From positions 1 through 44,637 of the forward strand of contig SFMG01000015.1 in assembly GCA_004554455.1 (NCBI GenBank): a DNA stretch of 44,637 nucleotides. The letters run 5' to 3'. Of this stretch, positions 8,955-17,631 are shown piece after piece; positions within the stretch are counted from its first letter, which is position 1, and every line of letters starts with the position of its first letter. Position numbers and translations under genes: made by a program. Under the pieces are notes generated by a model that did not search any database, was not told the DNA's origin, and saw only the letters and a program-made list of their open reading frames with translations. Origin of the DNA: Bacteroidales bacterium (GTDB lineage Bacteria > Bacteroidota > Bacteroidia > Bacteroidales > UBA932).

Positions 8955-9505
8955 TGGGAGCCATAGTTGACTATTTCCGCCGCAAAGCCCTTCTCAAGTG
9001 GGCCAGTCCGGTCAGGACGGAGCTGCTGCCTTTCAGCAGCATAGCTTCCGTGGCCCTGCTGATGGACGTCGAGGATCCGTCTTTCGCGGAAGCCCGTGAC
9101 TCCATCCTTGCCTGGTTCAGGTCCGTGGGAATCAAGCCGGACGTTCATTATTTCGACTTCCGCAAGCTGGAGAAGAACGAGCTTCTGACCACGAGCATAC
9201 AGAACACCGTTCTGAAAAAGGAGCTGAACTGGTACGGTATGCCGAATCCCGTGCGTTCCGTGGACATAAAGGCCGACCTGTTCATCTGTCTGGTGGACAA
9301 CGATCTCTTCGCGACACGTTTCTTCTCGGCCAGCTGCCGTTGCCGCTTCAAGATAGGCCGGCGTTCCTGGGAGAACAGCCCCTTCGACCTGGTCGTCAGC
9401 ACCGGCTCCGATGCCACGACTCTGCAGGTTTTCAACAAAATGAAGGAATATATGGCAGCCATCAGCCCTGCCGCTGATTCCGAAAAGACAGAAGACAATG
9501 CTTAG
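8954..9505 (+). CDS. DUF6913-family conserved protein
   Basis: The 183-residue soluble protein has no signal peptide. It looks like the DUF6913 family, a small Bacteroidota-restricted group of unknown function. Visible features are an N-terminal FRRKALLKWASPVR segment, a DYFRRK start, and a hydrophobic core (ADLFICLVDNDLFATRFF) followed by a basic CRCRFKIGRR stretch. It starts one base inside the kinase stop codon and overlaps the start of the DUF368 gene by 8 bp, so translation of the three genes is probably coupled. No catalytic motif is evident. The family name comes from recall and should be confirmed. Confidence 0.6.
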   Translation: MGAIVDYFRRKALLKWASPVRTELLPFSSIASVALLMDVEDPSFAEARDSILAWFRSVGIKPDVHYFDFRKLEKNELLTTSIQNTVLKKELNWYGMPNPVRSVDIKADLFICLVDNDLFATRFFSASCRCRFKIGRRSWENSPFDLVVSTGSDATTLQVFNKMKEYMAAISPAADSEKTEDNA

Positions 9506-10442
9506 ACACATCATCAATGCCCTCAAGGGCTTCCTCATCGGGGCCTCCAACGTGATCCCCGGTGTTTCGGGCGGCACTATGGCCGTGCTTACCGGCATAT
9601 ATGGCCGTCTCGTCGATTCCATAGCATCCCTCAGCCGCACGGCTACCTGGAAGGCCCTGTTCAAAGGCCGTTTCCGTGAGTTCTGGCAGGCCATAGACGG
9701 GGCTTTCCTCCTGGCTCTCGGAGTCGGAGTGCTCCTCAGTGTCGCATCTCTTGCGAAGCTCGTCACCTTCGTATTCGACAACTATCCGATCAGGACCTGG
9801 GCCTTTTTCTTCGGTCTCGTGGCCGCCTCGGCCGTGGTTATGTTCAGGGGCATCAAAGGGTGGAAGCTGTCCTATGTGCTCTGTGCCCTTGCCGGCGTGG
9901 CAATAGGGGTGGGCGTGAGTCTCATACCCGAGGGAGAGGCCGTCAGCAGCGGGGAAGCGATATGCTCTGCACCGTCTCTGCCGGAGTGCCTCTATCTCTT
10001 CCTCTGCGGGGCCGTGGCCATCTGCACTATGATACTTCCTGGCGTTTCCGGCAGCTTCATGCTTCTGGTGATGGGACGTTACGAATATGTGATGAATGCC
10101 ATCTCAGGGCTCGTCAGCTTCCAGAACCTTGGCGTCAACCTGCTGATAATCGGCTGCTTCGGTGTCGGGGCACTGGTGGGCATCCTCGCCTTTGCCCGAT
10201 TCCTCCACTGGCTCCTCGCCAGATGGGAAAAGCCGACGATGACCCTTCTTCTGGGATTCATCATCGGCTCTCTCGTAAAGCTCTGGCCCTGGAACGGCCA
10301 GATTCCGGACGCTGCTGCCGGCAATCACGTCCCGGGCGCCATTCTTTTCTGTCTCATCGGCGCCGTACTGGTGCTGATTCCGGAACTCGTTTCCCGTTAT
10401 TTGTCAATGAAGAGACGGTCTGACACCGATCCGCGCGGGTGA
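9498..10442 (+). CDS. DUF368 membrane protein, PopT-type undecaprenyl-phosphate translocase
   Basis: The 314-residue polytopic membrane protein has the DUF368 hallmark NVIPGVSGGTMAVLTGIYGR near the N terminus and a second, inverted-repeat-like half beginning near MILPGVSGSFMLL. The repeated PGVSG motif is typical. DUF368 proteins (PopT) are known to return undecaprenyl phosphate across the membrane for reuse in cell-wall and surface-polymer synthesis; assignment here is by family. It is the third gene of the kinase-DUF6913 operon with an 8-bp overlap. Its last 46 bp overlap the convergent GH3 gene. A polyprenyl synthase lies about 8 kb away and is not co-transcribed. Confidence 0.85.
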   Translation: MLRHIINALKGFLIGASNVIPGVSGGTMAVLTGIYGRLVDSIASLSRTATWKALFKGRFREFWQAIDGAFLLALGVGVLLSVASLAKLVTFVFDNYPIRTWAFFFGLVAASAVVMFRGIKGWKLSYVLCALAGVAIGVGVSLIPEGEAVSSGEAICSAPSLPECLYLFLCGAVAICTMILPGVSGSFMLLVMGRYEYVMNAISGLVSFQNLGVNLLIIGCFGVGALVGILAFARFLHWLLARWEKPTMTLLLGFIIGSLVKLWPWNGQIPDAAAGNHVPGAILFCLIGAVLVLIPELVSRYLSMKRRSDTDPRG

Positions 10443-12775
10443 AGGTAATCTCCGGTTGCCTTTTCACGCTCCCTTTTCACTTCCAGACCGAAGCTCATTC
10501 CGAAGTCCTCGCTGTCGGCGGTCACAGCCATCGCGTATATGCCCGGAGTGAGTACCCAGGCACTGCGCTCCTCCACATAGCTGGCCAGGTCCATCGCGTT
10601 CAGCTCTATGCTGACGCTCTGCCTTTCTCCCGGGTTCAGCACTTTGGTCTTCGCGAAGCCCTTGAGCTCTCTTGACGGGCAGGTCTGCGGATTTGCAGGA
10701 TTGCCGAAGCTGTAGAGCTGGATCACGTCACGTCCGGGGTTCTCACCCACATTCCTGACGCTGACCTTCACTGTCCATCCCTCGGAATTTTTCTTCAGCC
10801 TGAGGTCTTCGATTTCGAACACGGTGTAGCTCAGACCGTAGCCGAAAGGATAGCTCGTGTTTTCGCAATGGGAGCAGAAGTGTCTGTATCCCATAAAGAT
10901 ATCTTCCTTATAGTCAATGTAATCCACGTCCTTCACCTCGTAGAGTTTCTCCTTGGAGAAACGCAGGAAGGAATCGTTCTTGCCCGTGTTGAGCTCCAGT
11001 GCAGGGAAGTTCTGCGCAGGCACGTCGGCATAGCTCTCAGGGAAGGTCATAGGCAGACGTCCGCTCGGATTCACCAGTCCGGTCAGGGCGTCCGCAATCG
11101 AGTTGCCGGCTTCCTGTCCCGGCTGCCATACGAGCAGTATGGCATCGACCATATCCTTCCAGGAGGCGGTCTCAACCACTCCGGCTACGTTGAGAACCAC
11201 GGTGACATTCTTGTCCTGAGCGTGGAAGGCGGCGCTTACCGTCCTGATGAGCTGCAGCTCGTCTCCGCTCAGCAGGAAATCGTCCTTGAGATGGCGGTCC
11301 GTACCTTCACCGCTGTTGCGGCCTATGGTGATTATTGCCGTTTCCGCATTGACGGCGGCCTTTTCTGCAAGGGCTTCCAGACTTGCCTGAGGCATTTCCT
11401 GTGCCTTTTCTGGAATCTGGTACCATTTCTTGCCGGCATTGGCTTCGTCCACGCGGGCATATTCGGATGCCGTGTATTCGCGGTAGGCCAGATCCGTTTC
11501 GCCGTCGAGCAATATGCCGTCATTCACGAGTCCCTCGTCGAGATTGATAACGTATGCCTTGTTGACGTTGCCCGAACCGGTCCCGCCTGCGCTGAGTCTG
11601 TACGAGGCCTGTCCGAAGAGTGCGGCGCTGCTGGCCTCTGCGAGAGGCAGGGCGGCGTTCTCGTTCTTCAGCAGCACGAAGCCTTCGGCCGCCTTTTCAC
11701 GCGTCAGCTGGGCGTGTGCGGCGAGGTCCGGCCTGTTGCTGTAGGCATATCCCCTGAAGCGCGGAGTCTTTACTATGAGTCTGAGTATATTGCTTACGCA
11801 GGCGTCGAGTTCGCTTTCAGGCAGGCTGCCGTTGCTGACGGCCTCGTATATGGCCTTGTATTGCCAGTCCTTTCCCGGCTGCAGCATATCGTTGCCGGCG
11901 TGAATCTGTGCCGCAGGGTCCTGTCCGCCGCCCCAGTCGGTCATAATGCAGCCTTCGTAGCCCCAGTCGCCCCTGAGCACCCCTTCCAGCAGTTCCGGGT
12001 CCTCGGAGGTATATACGCCGTTGAGGTAGTTGTAGGAGGTCATTATCGTCCATGGGGCACTCTGGCGCAGTGCGATTTCCCAGTTGCGCAGATAGAGCTC
12101 GCGCAGGGCCCTCACGCTCACCCTGGAGTCGCAGGCCAGGCGGTTGATCTCGCTGTTGTTCACCGCGAAGTGCTTGAGGGATGTACCCACTCCGTTGGAC
12201 TGGACGCCGTTTATGAAGGCGGCGGCCATTGTCCCGGAGAGCAGAGGGTCCTCTGAATAGTATTCGAAGTTCCTGCCGCAGAGAGGGTTGCGATGAAGGT
12301 TGGCACCCGGGGCGAGGAGCACGTCAACTCCGTATTCGAGCACCTCTTCGCCCATTGCGCGTCCCACTGCCTCGACCATCCCGGGGTCCCAGCTGGATGC
12401 AAGCAGGGTACCGGTAGGGAAGCCTGTGCAATAGTAGCTGGCAGTGTCATTCTGCCTGGTCGGGCTTATCCTCAGGCCGGCAGGCCCGTCAGCCAGCACT
12501 ATGGCAGGGATGCCGAGACGCTCTACCGGGTAGGTCGTTCCGGCGCTGCCCGGCACCAGTTTCCTCGTTGAGGCCATCAGAATCTGGTCGGTGCTGTCCA
12601 GCACATCCTTCTGCTGTCCGCCCACCACCAGATGGCATTTCTCTTCAAGGGTCATCGCCTTGACTATCTCCGGAATGTTGTCTTTGTCGAGAAGCAGCGC
12701 CTCTCCCGATGAAGGTCCGTTGCAGGAGCCGGCGAGCAGCAGCGCCGCCGCGAGCAGGGTCAGTGTCTTTTTCAT
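10397..12775 (-). CDS. Glycoside hydrolase family 3 lipoprotein (beta-glucosidase/xylosidase-like)
   Basis: The 792-residue product begins with a lipoprotein signal (MKKTLTLLAAALLLAGSC). It contains the GH3 N-terminal TIM-barrel domain (ADGPAGLR, GRNFEYYSEDP, SLKHFAVNN), the catalytic-nucleophile block MTDWGG with Asp280, the alpha/beta sandwich domain, and a C-terminal fibronectin-III-like domain (VSVRNVGENPGRDVIQLY). The family removes beta-linked glucose, xylose or related residues from oligosaccharides; the fine specificity cannot be read. Lipidation suggests a membrane-anchored periplasmic or surface enzyme. No SusC/SusD genes are nearby, so it is an orphan rather than part of a polysaccharide-utilisation locus. 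An in-frame ATG at 12784 (MLKMKK) is an alternative start. The 3' end overlaps the DUF368 gene. Confidence 0.92.
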   Translation of the reverse strand: MKKTLTLLAAALLLAGSCNGPSSGEALLLDKDNIPEIVKAMTLEEKCHLVVGGQQKDVLDSTDQILMASTRKLVPGSAGTTYPVERLGIPAIVLADGPAGLRISPTRQNDTASYYCTGFPTGTLLASSWDPGMVEAVGRAMGEEVLEYGVDVLLAPGANLHRNPLCGRNFEYYSEDPLLSGTMAAAFINGVQSNGVGTSLKHFAVNNSEINRLACDSRVSVRALRELYLRNWEIALRQSAPWTIMTSYNYLNGVYTSEDPELLEGVLRGDWGYEGCIMTDWGGGQDPAAQIHAGNDMLQPGKDWQYKAIYEAVSNGSLPESELDACVSNILRLIVKTPRFRGYAYSNRPDLAAHAQLTREKAAEGFVLLKNENAALPLAEASSAALFGQASYRLSAGGTGSGNVNKAYVINLDEGLVNDGILLDGETDLAYREYTASEYARVDEANAGKKWYQIPEKAQEMPQASLEALAEKAAVNAETAIITIGRNSGEGTDRHLKDDFLLSGDELQLIRTVSAAFHAQDKNVTVVLNVAGVVETASWKDMVDAILLVWQPGQEAGNSIADALTGLVNPSGRLPMTFPESYADVPAQNFPALELNTGKNDSFLRFSKEKLYEVKDVDYIDYKEDIFMGYRHFCSHCENTSYPFGYGLSYTVFEIEDLRLKKNSEGWTVKVSVRNVGENPGRDVIQLYSFGNPANPQTCPSRELKGFAKTKVLNPGERQSVSIELNAMDLASYVEERSAWVLTPGIYAMAVTADSEDFGMSFGLEVKREREKATGDYLHPRGSVSDRLFIDK

Positions 12776-12799
12776 TTTCAGCATTATATGGTGTAGCTG

Positions 12800-12837
12800 C
12801 AAATATAGTCCATTTTCAATAATTTATAGTATCTTCG
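12800..12837. promoter_or_regulatory. Divergent promoter boxes, GH3 gene and cysS operon
   Basis: Minus-strand TATATTTG (12800-12807) lies 24 nt before the GH3 ATG. Plus-strand TATCTTCG (12830-12837), one mismatch from TAnnTTTG, lies 43 nt before the cysS ATG. No terminator or other gene lies in between. Confidence 0.5.
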
Positions 12838-12880
12838 CAAACTCGGAAATCGGGAATAGACAGACAATATAAATATTGAA

Positions 12881-14422
12881 ATGAGAGACATTTTTCTTAC
12901 GAATACCCTTAGCCGCAGCAAGGAACTCTTTGTTCCGGTGAATCCGGGACACATGGGCATATACGTCTGCGGACCGACCGTTTACGGCGACGCCCACCTC
13001 GGCCATGCCCGTCCCGGCGTGACCTACGACGTGCTCGTCAGGTTCTTCCGCCATCTGGGCTACAAAGTCAGATATGTGCGCAACATCACCGACGTCGGGC
13101 ATCTGGAGCACGATGCCGACGAAGGCGAAGACAAGATAGCAAAGAAGGCCCGCCTGGAGCAGCTGGAGCCGATGGAGGTCGTCCAGACCTATACCCTCCG
13201 CTACCACGAGGCAATGCGTCTTCTGAACGTGGCGCCGCCTTCCATAGAGCCGCGCGCCTCAGGGCATATAGTCGAGCAGATAGAAGCCGTCAAGACCATT
13301 CTCGACGCCGGCTACGCCTACGAGTCCAACGGAAGCATATATTTCGACGTGCGCAAGTACAATGCGGACCACCGTTACGGCATCCTTTCCGGCCGCAACC
13401 TTGACGACACGCTCGAAGGCACCCGTGAACTCGACGGCCAGAGCGACAAGAGGGCTCCGTTTGACTTCGCGATATGGAAAAAGGCTGAGCCGCAGCATAT
13501 TATGAAATGGCCGTCCCCTTGGGGCGAGGGCTTCCCGGGATGGCATCTGGAGTGCTCCGTGATGGGAGAGAAGTACCTGGGCCGCGAGTTCGACATACAC
13601 GGCGGCGGAATGGATCTGATGTTCCCTCACCACGAGTGCGAGATCGCTCAGAACGTCGCTTCCCGCGGCACCGCCGGGGTGCATTACTGGGTGCATAACA
13701 ATATGATAACCATCAACGGCCAGAAGATGGGCAAGTCCCTGGGCAATTTCATCACCCTGCCTCAGCTCTTCTCGGGCGAGCATCCGAAGCTTGAGCAGGC
13801 CTACAGCCCTATGACCGTGCGTTTCTTCATACTCCAGGCCCATTACCGCGGCACCCTGGACTTCGGCAACGAGGCCCTGCAGGCGGCTTCCAAGGCCCTC
13901 AGGAGGCTGATGGCCGCAGCCCGCGACCTCTACGCAATGGCAGGACGCAAGGCCCCGGACTATGCCTACGGCGAGTTCCCCGACTCTGTCGCTCCGGACA
14001 GCTGCAATGCCGACAGCGCAGAGATCAGGAAGATCTTCGACGGCGTGTATGAGGCTCTCTGCGACGACCTGAACACTCCTGTGGCCCTCTCGCATCTCTT
14101 CGATGCCGTGCGTCTCATCAACAGCGCCAAGGAAGGCAAGGTCAAGTTCACTGCTGCCGACCTCGACTGCCTCTGCCGCCTCTTCGACGACATAGTATTC
14201 GCCGTGCTGGGCCTCCGCGACGAAGAGAACGCAGGTGGCGGACGTGCGATGGAAACGATAGAAGGACTTATGGATATGGTGCTCGAGGCTAGGGCTGAGG
14301 CCCGTGAGCAGGCCAAGCTTACCAAGGACTGGTCCAAGTGCGACCGCATACGCGACGCCCTCAAGGCCATAGGCATACAGGTCAAGGACGGAAAGGACGG
14401 CGCAAGCTGGAGTCTGGAATAG
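12881..14422 (+). CDS. cysS: Cysteinyl-tRNA synthetase
   Basis: The 513-residue class I aminoacyl-tRNA synthetase charges tRNA-Cys with cysteine in the cytoplasm. The HIGH-type motif is HLGH (residues 39-42), preceded by the zinc ligand Cys30 in YVCGPTVYG. Further zinc-site residues sit in ECSVMG and FPHHECE. The KMSKS loop reads KMGKS at residues 282-286. A helical C-terminal anticodon region follows and the length is normal. The ATG at 12881 matches the family N terminus. It is the first gene of an operon: exonuclease III starts 3 bp after its stop. Confidence 0.97.
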   Translation: MRDIFLTNTLSRSKELFVPVNPGHMGIYVCGPTVYGDAHLGHARPGVTYDVLVRFFRHLGYKVRYVRNITDVGHLEHDADEGEDKIAKKARLEQLEPMEVVQTYTLRYHEAMRLLNVAPPSIEPRASGHIVEQIEAVKTILDAGYAYESNGSIYFDVRKYNADHRYGILSGRNLDDTLEGTRELDGQSDKRAPFDFAIWKKAEPQHIMKWPSPWGEGFPGWHLECSVMGEKYLGREFDIHGGGMDLMFPHHECEIAQNVASRGTAGVHYWVHNNMITINGQKMGKSLGNFITLPQLFSGEHPKLEQAYSPMTVRFFILQAHYRGTLDFGNEALQAASKALRRLMAAARDLYAMAGRKAPDYAYGEFPDSVAPDSCNADSAEIRKIFDGVYEALCDDLNTPVALSHLFDAVRLINSAKEGKVKFTAADLDCLCRLFDDIVFAVLGLRDEENAGGGRAMETIEGLMDMVLEARAEAREQAKLTKDWSKCDRIRDALKAIGIQVKDGKDGASWSLE

Positions 14423-14425
14423 GAT

Positions 14426-15190
14426 ATGAAACTGATAAGCTGGAATGTGAACGGCCTCAGGGCCGTGTGCGGCAAGGGCTTCTCCGACATTTTCCTCGGC
14501 TTTGACGCCGATTGCGTCTGCCTTCAGGAAACCAAGCTGCAGGAGGGACAGCTGGAACTCGAATTCCCCGGCTACCGCTCCTATTGGAACTATGCGGACA
14601 AGAAGGGATATTCGGGAACGGCCATCTACACCCGCGTGGAACCCCTTTCCGTGCGCTACGGCATAGCCGTGGAGGAACACGACCACGAGGGACGCTGCGT
14701 CACCCTGGAGTTCGGGGATTTCTACCTCGTGTGCGTTTATGTGCCCAACTCCCAGGACGGTCTTCGCCGACTGGACTACCGTATGCGCTGGGAGGATGAC
14801 TTCAGGGCATATCTGAAGTCCCTTCACGAGGGCCGTTTCGGCTCCGCAAAGCCCGTTGTGGTCTGCGGGGATATGAACGTGGCTCACAATGAGATAGACC
14901 TTAAGAACCCGGCTACCAACCACTTCAACGCCGGTTTCAGCGACGAGGAGAGGGGCAAGATGGGCGAACTGCTCGCGTCCGGCTTCATCGACAGCTGGCG
15001 CCATCAGCATCCCGACGAACAGAAGTACAGCTGGTGGTCCTACCGTATGCGTGCACGCGAGAGGAACGTGGGCTGGCGCATCGATTATTTCCTGGTCAGC
15101 TCCGACCTTAAGGAGCGCATAGTCTCCACTGAAATACATAACGACATTTTTGGTTCCGACCACTGTCCGGTCGAACTCGTATTGGAATGA
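14426..15190 (+). CDS. xth: Exodeoxyribonuclease III (AP endonuclease)
   Basis: The 254-residue protein is a full-length member of the ExoIII/AP-endonuclease branch of the EEP superfamily and acts in base-excision repair at abasic sites and damaged 3' ends. Visible motifs are SWNVNGLRA, LQETKLQ (metal-binding Glu), SGTAIYTR, GDMNVAHNEIDL, and the C-terminal WRIDYFLVS and GSDHCPV with the catalytic Asp-His pair. It lies between cysS and a secreted SGNH hydrolase, and its stop overlaps the next start by four bases (ATGA), so the three are translationally linked. Confidence 0.94.
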   Translation: MKLISWNVNGLRAVCGKGFSDIFLGFDADCVCLQETKLQEGQLELEFPGYRSYWNYADKKGYSGTAIYTRVEPLSVRYGIAVEEHDHEGRCVTLEFGDFYLVCVYVPNSQDGLRRLDYRMRWEDDFRAYLKSLHEGRFGSAKPVVVCGDMNVAHNEIDLKNPATNHFNAGFSDEERGKMGELLASGFIDSWRHQHPDEQKYSWWSYRMRARERNVGWRIDYFLVSSDLKERIVSTEIHNDIFGSDHCPVELVLE

Positions 15191-16290
15191 ATATGAAAAG
15201 ATTATCTATCCTTTTTGCTGCGATGGCATTCAGCCTCGCTGCCGCTGCCCAGACTTATGTCTATACCGAGGCCTCGGACCTCACCCTCGTCGGCAAGCTG
15301 ATGCCGGGGGAGACGACTAATCCTTATCACAGGGTGGATACGCTGCGCTACAAGGGCTTCACCCCTACCGAGAACTTCCAGGTCAGGATGACTTCCGGTA
15401 TGGCCTGCGTGTTCAGGACCGACTCCAAATCCCTGAGGATAAAGACCGAATATGGCCAGCTCAGTTTCCCGACCAATACCAACGGCTTTTCCGCCAGGGG
15501 CTATGACCTCTACATACGCAAGGACGGTGAGTGGCTCTTCGCTGCCGCCGGAGTGGCGTCGGACAAGAAGCTGGACCAGCCTTTCACGCTCATAAGCAAT
15601 ATGGACGGCAGTATGCACGAGTGTCTGCTCTACTTCCCTCTCTACAGCGAAGAGTATTCCATCAGGATAGGCGTGGAAGAGGGCTCCACGATAGAGGCCA
15701 TAGAGAATCCTTTCCGTCATCGCGTGGCCATCTGGGGTTCCAGCTACACGCACGGCTCCAGCACATCCCGCTCCGGAATGTCCTACCCGGCCCAGTTCAG
15801 CCGCAATACGGGCATACAGCTGCTTTCCCTCGGCTGCAGCGGACGCTGCCTGCTCCAGGACTATTTCTGCGACGTGCTCTGCGACGTGAAGGCGGACGCA
15901 TTCATTTTCGATTCCTTCTCGAATCCCAAGGCGGATATGATAAGGGAACGCCTCGTGCCTTTCATCGACAGGATGATAGCCGCCCATCCGGGTGTGCCTA
16001 TGATTTTCCAGCAGACCATTTACCGCGAGAAGCGCAATTTCAATGTGGCTGAGGAAGAGAAGGAACAGGCCAAGATGGATATGGCCGCCTCCATATTCAA
16101 AGAAATCAAGTCCACCAAAGAGGGCCGCGAGAAGTACAAGGACGTTTACTTCATAGTCCCGGATGCCGTTTCGGGCAACCGCAATGCCACCGTGGATGGC
16201 GTACATCCCGACAATGTGGGCTACAGCTACTGGGCAAGGTCGATAGAGAAGCCGGTGCTCAGGATACTCTCGAAATACGGAATACGCTAG
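15187..16290 (+). CDS. Secreted SGNH/GDSL-family hydrolase with N-terminal accessory domain
   Basis: The 367-residue product carries a cleavable signal peptide ending near AAAAQ. It is followed by a beta-rich N-terminal domain of about 150 residues and an SGNH-hydrolase domain. The nucleophile block is changed to IWGSSYTHGSS, and the C-terminal block DGVHPDNVGY supplies the Asp-His pair. Such enzymes are usually esterases or deacetylases acting on carbohydrates or lipids in the periplasm; the substrate is unknown. The gene is fused into the cysS-xth operon by a 4-bp overlap, a setting with no obvious functional link. It ends 6 bp before the convergent MATE gene. Confidence 0.78.
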   Translation: MNMKRLSILFAAMAFSLAAAAQTYVYTEASDLTLVGKLMPGETTNPYHRVDTLRYKGFTPTENFQVRMTSGMACVFRTDSKSLRIKTEYGQLSFPTNTNGFSARGYDLYIRKDGEWLFAAAGVASDKKLDQPFTLISNMDGSMHECLLYFPLYSEEYSIRIGVEEGSTIEAIENPFRHRVAIWGSSYTHGSSTSRSGMSYPAQFSRNTGIQLLSLGCSGRCLLQDYFCDVLCDVKADAFIFDSFSNPKADMIRERLVPFIDRMIAAHPGVPMIFQQTIYREKRNFNVAEEEKEQAKMDMAASIFKEIKSTKEGREKYKDVYFIVPDAVSGNRNATVDGVHPDNVGYSYWARSIEKPVLRILSKYGIR

Positions 16291-16296
16291 TCTCCG

Positions 16297-17631
16297 TCAG
16301 CGGAGCGACTTGTCCCTGACACCCTTCCACGCCGCACTCAGGTATATGGTGCGGGCGGCAAGGTGGGCGAAATAGGCGGCCATCAGTATGTGGATGGCCG
16401 CTTTTTCGTCTGCCAGTCTTATCCCAAGCATCCATACGGCAAAGAAGGCGGCTGCCGACACCAGCATTGCATTGCGCATCGAGGCGGAGGCAGTGGCTCC
16501 CAGGTATATGCCGTCCCAGGTAAAGGCGGCGCAGCCGATGGGCGGCATCAGCAGCAGCCAGGGCAGGTAGCGGTGGCAGGCTTCCACGACGCTTGCGTCG
16601 TCTGTCATAAGTTTCAGCAGCAGTTCGTCGAAGCATCCGTATATGCCTATGAACAGGACGGCTATGGCCATGCTCCAGGCGAAGACCAGTCTGACCGTGC
16701 GGCTCAGGGAGGCCTTGTCGCCGGCGCCTATGTATTTGCCGCTCATTGCCTCGCCGGCATACGCGAAGCCGTCGGTGAAGTAGGAGAAGAGCAGCAGCAT
16801 TTTCATCAATATGGAGGAGGCGGCGAGGGCGACGTCGCCGTAGCGGGCCGCGATGAAGGTATATCCTATATATATTCCTATGAAACAGAAGGAACGTACG
16901 ACCAGGTCGGCGTTCATGCTGAAGAAGCGGCGTGTGGAGGAGTCCCTGAAGAGGCTGCGGAGACTGCCGCCCTTGTCGGCGCTGAGTACCTTGCGGTAGC
17001 GCAGCAGCAGGAAGGCGCAGGCGCAGAGGAGTCCGCAGTACTGGGCCAGAACGGTGCCGCAGGCTATGCCTTCGAAGCCTATGAGGCGGCTCAGGATTAT
17101 GCTGCCGGCTATGTTCCCGCCGTTGACGACCAGGTCGCAGCTCATCGGTGCGACGCTGTCCTGCATGCCTATGAACCAGCCCTTGAAAGCCATCAGGGAG
17201 AGTGTGGCGGGGGCGGCCCATATCCTTATGAAGAAGTAGCGGCAGGCCAGGCGGCCCACTTCGGGGCTGCAGTCTATCAGGAGGAAGGCCCCTTTGACGA
17301 AGAGCCACTGTATGGCCAGAAGCAGGATAGCGGAGGCGGCGGAGATGACCAGGGCGCGCTTGAGCACTCTTGCGCACTCTCCCAAGTTGCCCTGTCCGAA
17401 GGCCTGGGCCGTGAGCCCGCCCGTGCCGCTGCGCAGGAAGGCGAAGTTCCAGTAGAGCAGGTCGAAAAGGGTGGAGCCGAGGGCTATTGCGGCAATGAAG
17501 GCGGCGGCGCCGGCACCGGATTCCAGACCGTCCAGATGCCCGGCAACGGCTATGTCCACCATTCCCACCAGGGGGACGGTGATGTTGGCGAGTATGCTCG
17601 GCAGGGCGAGTCTGAGAATCTCTCTGTTCAT
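16297..17631 (-). CDS. MATE-family multidrug/toxin efflux transporter
   Basis: The 444-residue polytopic membrane protein has the MATE fold: two similar six-span halves, with N-terminal LRLALPSILANITVPLVGMVDIAVAGHL and the FLRSGTGGLTAQAFGQG block typical of the DinF-like branch. These carriers export cationic drugs or metabolites using Na+ or H+ gradients; the substrate cannot be predicted. The ATG is directly adjacent to the rsgA stop (TAA then ATG with no gap), so it is the second gene of an rsgA operon. Confidence 0.9.
   Translation of the reverse strand: MNREILRLALPSILANITVPLVGMVDIAVAGHLDGLESGAGAAAFIAAIALGSTLFDLLYWNFAFLRSGTGGLTAQAFGQGNLGECARVLKRALVISAASAILLLAIQWLFVKGAFLLIDCSPEVGRLACRYFFIRIWAAPATLSLMAFKGWFIGMQDSVAPMSCDLVVNGGNIAGSIILSRLIGFEGIACGTVLAQYCGLLCACAFLLLRYRKVLSADKGGSLRSLFRDSSTRRFFSMNADLVVRSFCFIGIYIGYTFIAARYGDVALAASSILMKMLLLFSYFTDGFAYAGEAMSGKYIGAGDKASLSRTVRLVFAWSMAIAVLFIGIYGCFDELLLKLMTDDASVVEACHRYLPWLLLMPPIGCAAFTWDGIYLGATASASMRNAMLVSAAAFFAVWMLGIRLADEKAAIHILMAAYFAHLAARTIYLSAAWKGVRDKSLR

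Noticed and set aside
13259..15163. 634-residue minus-strand frame opposite cysS and xth
   Set aside because: It is a shadow of two clearly recognised genes, caused by GC-rich codon use; no motif is recognisable.
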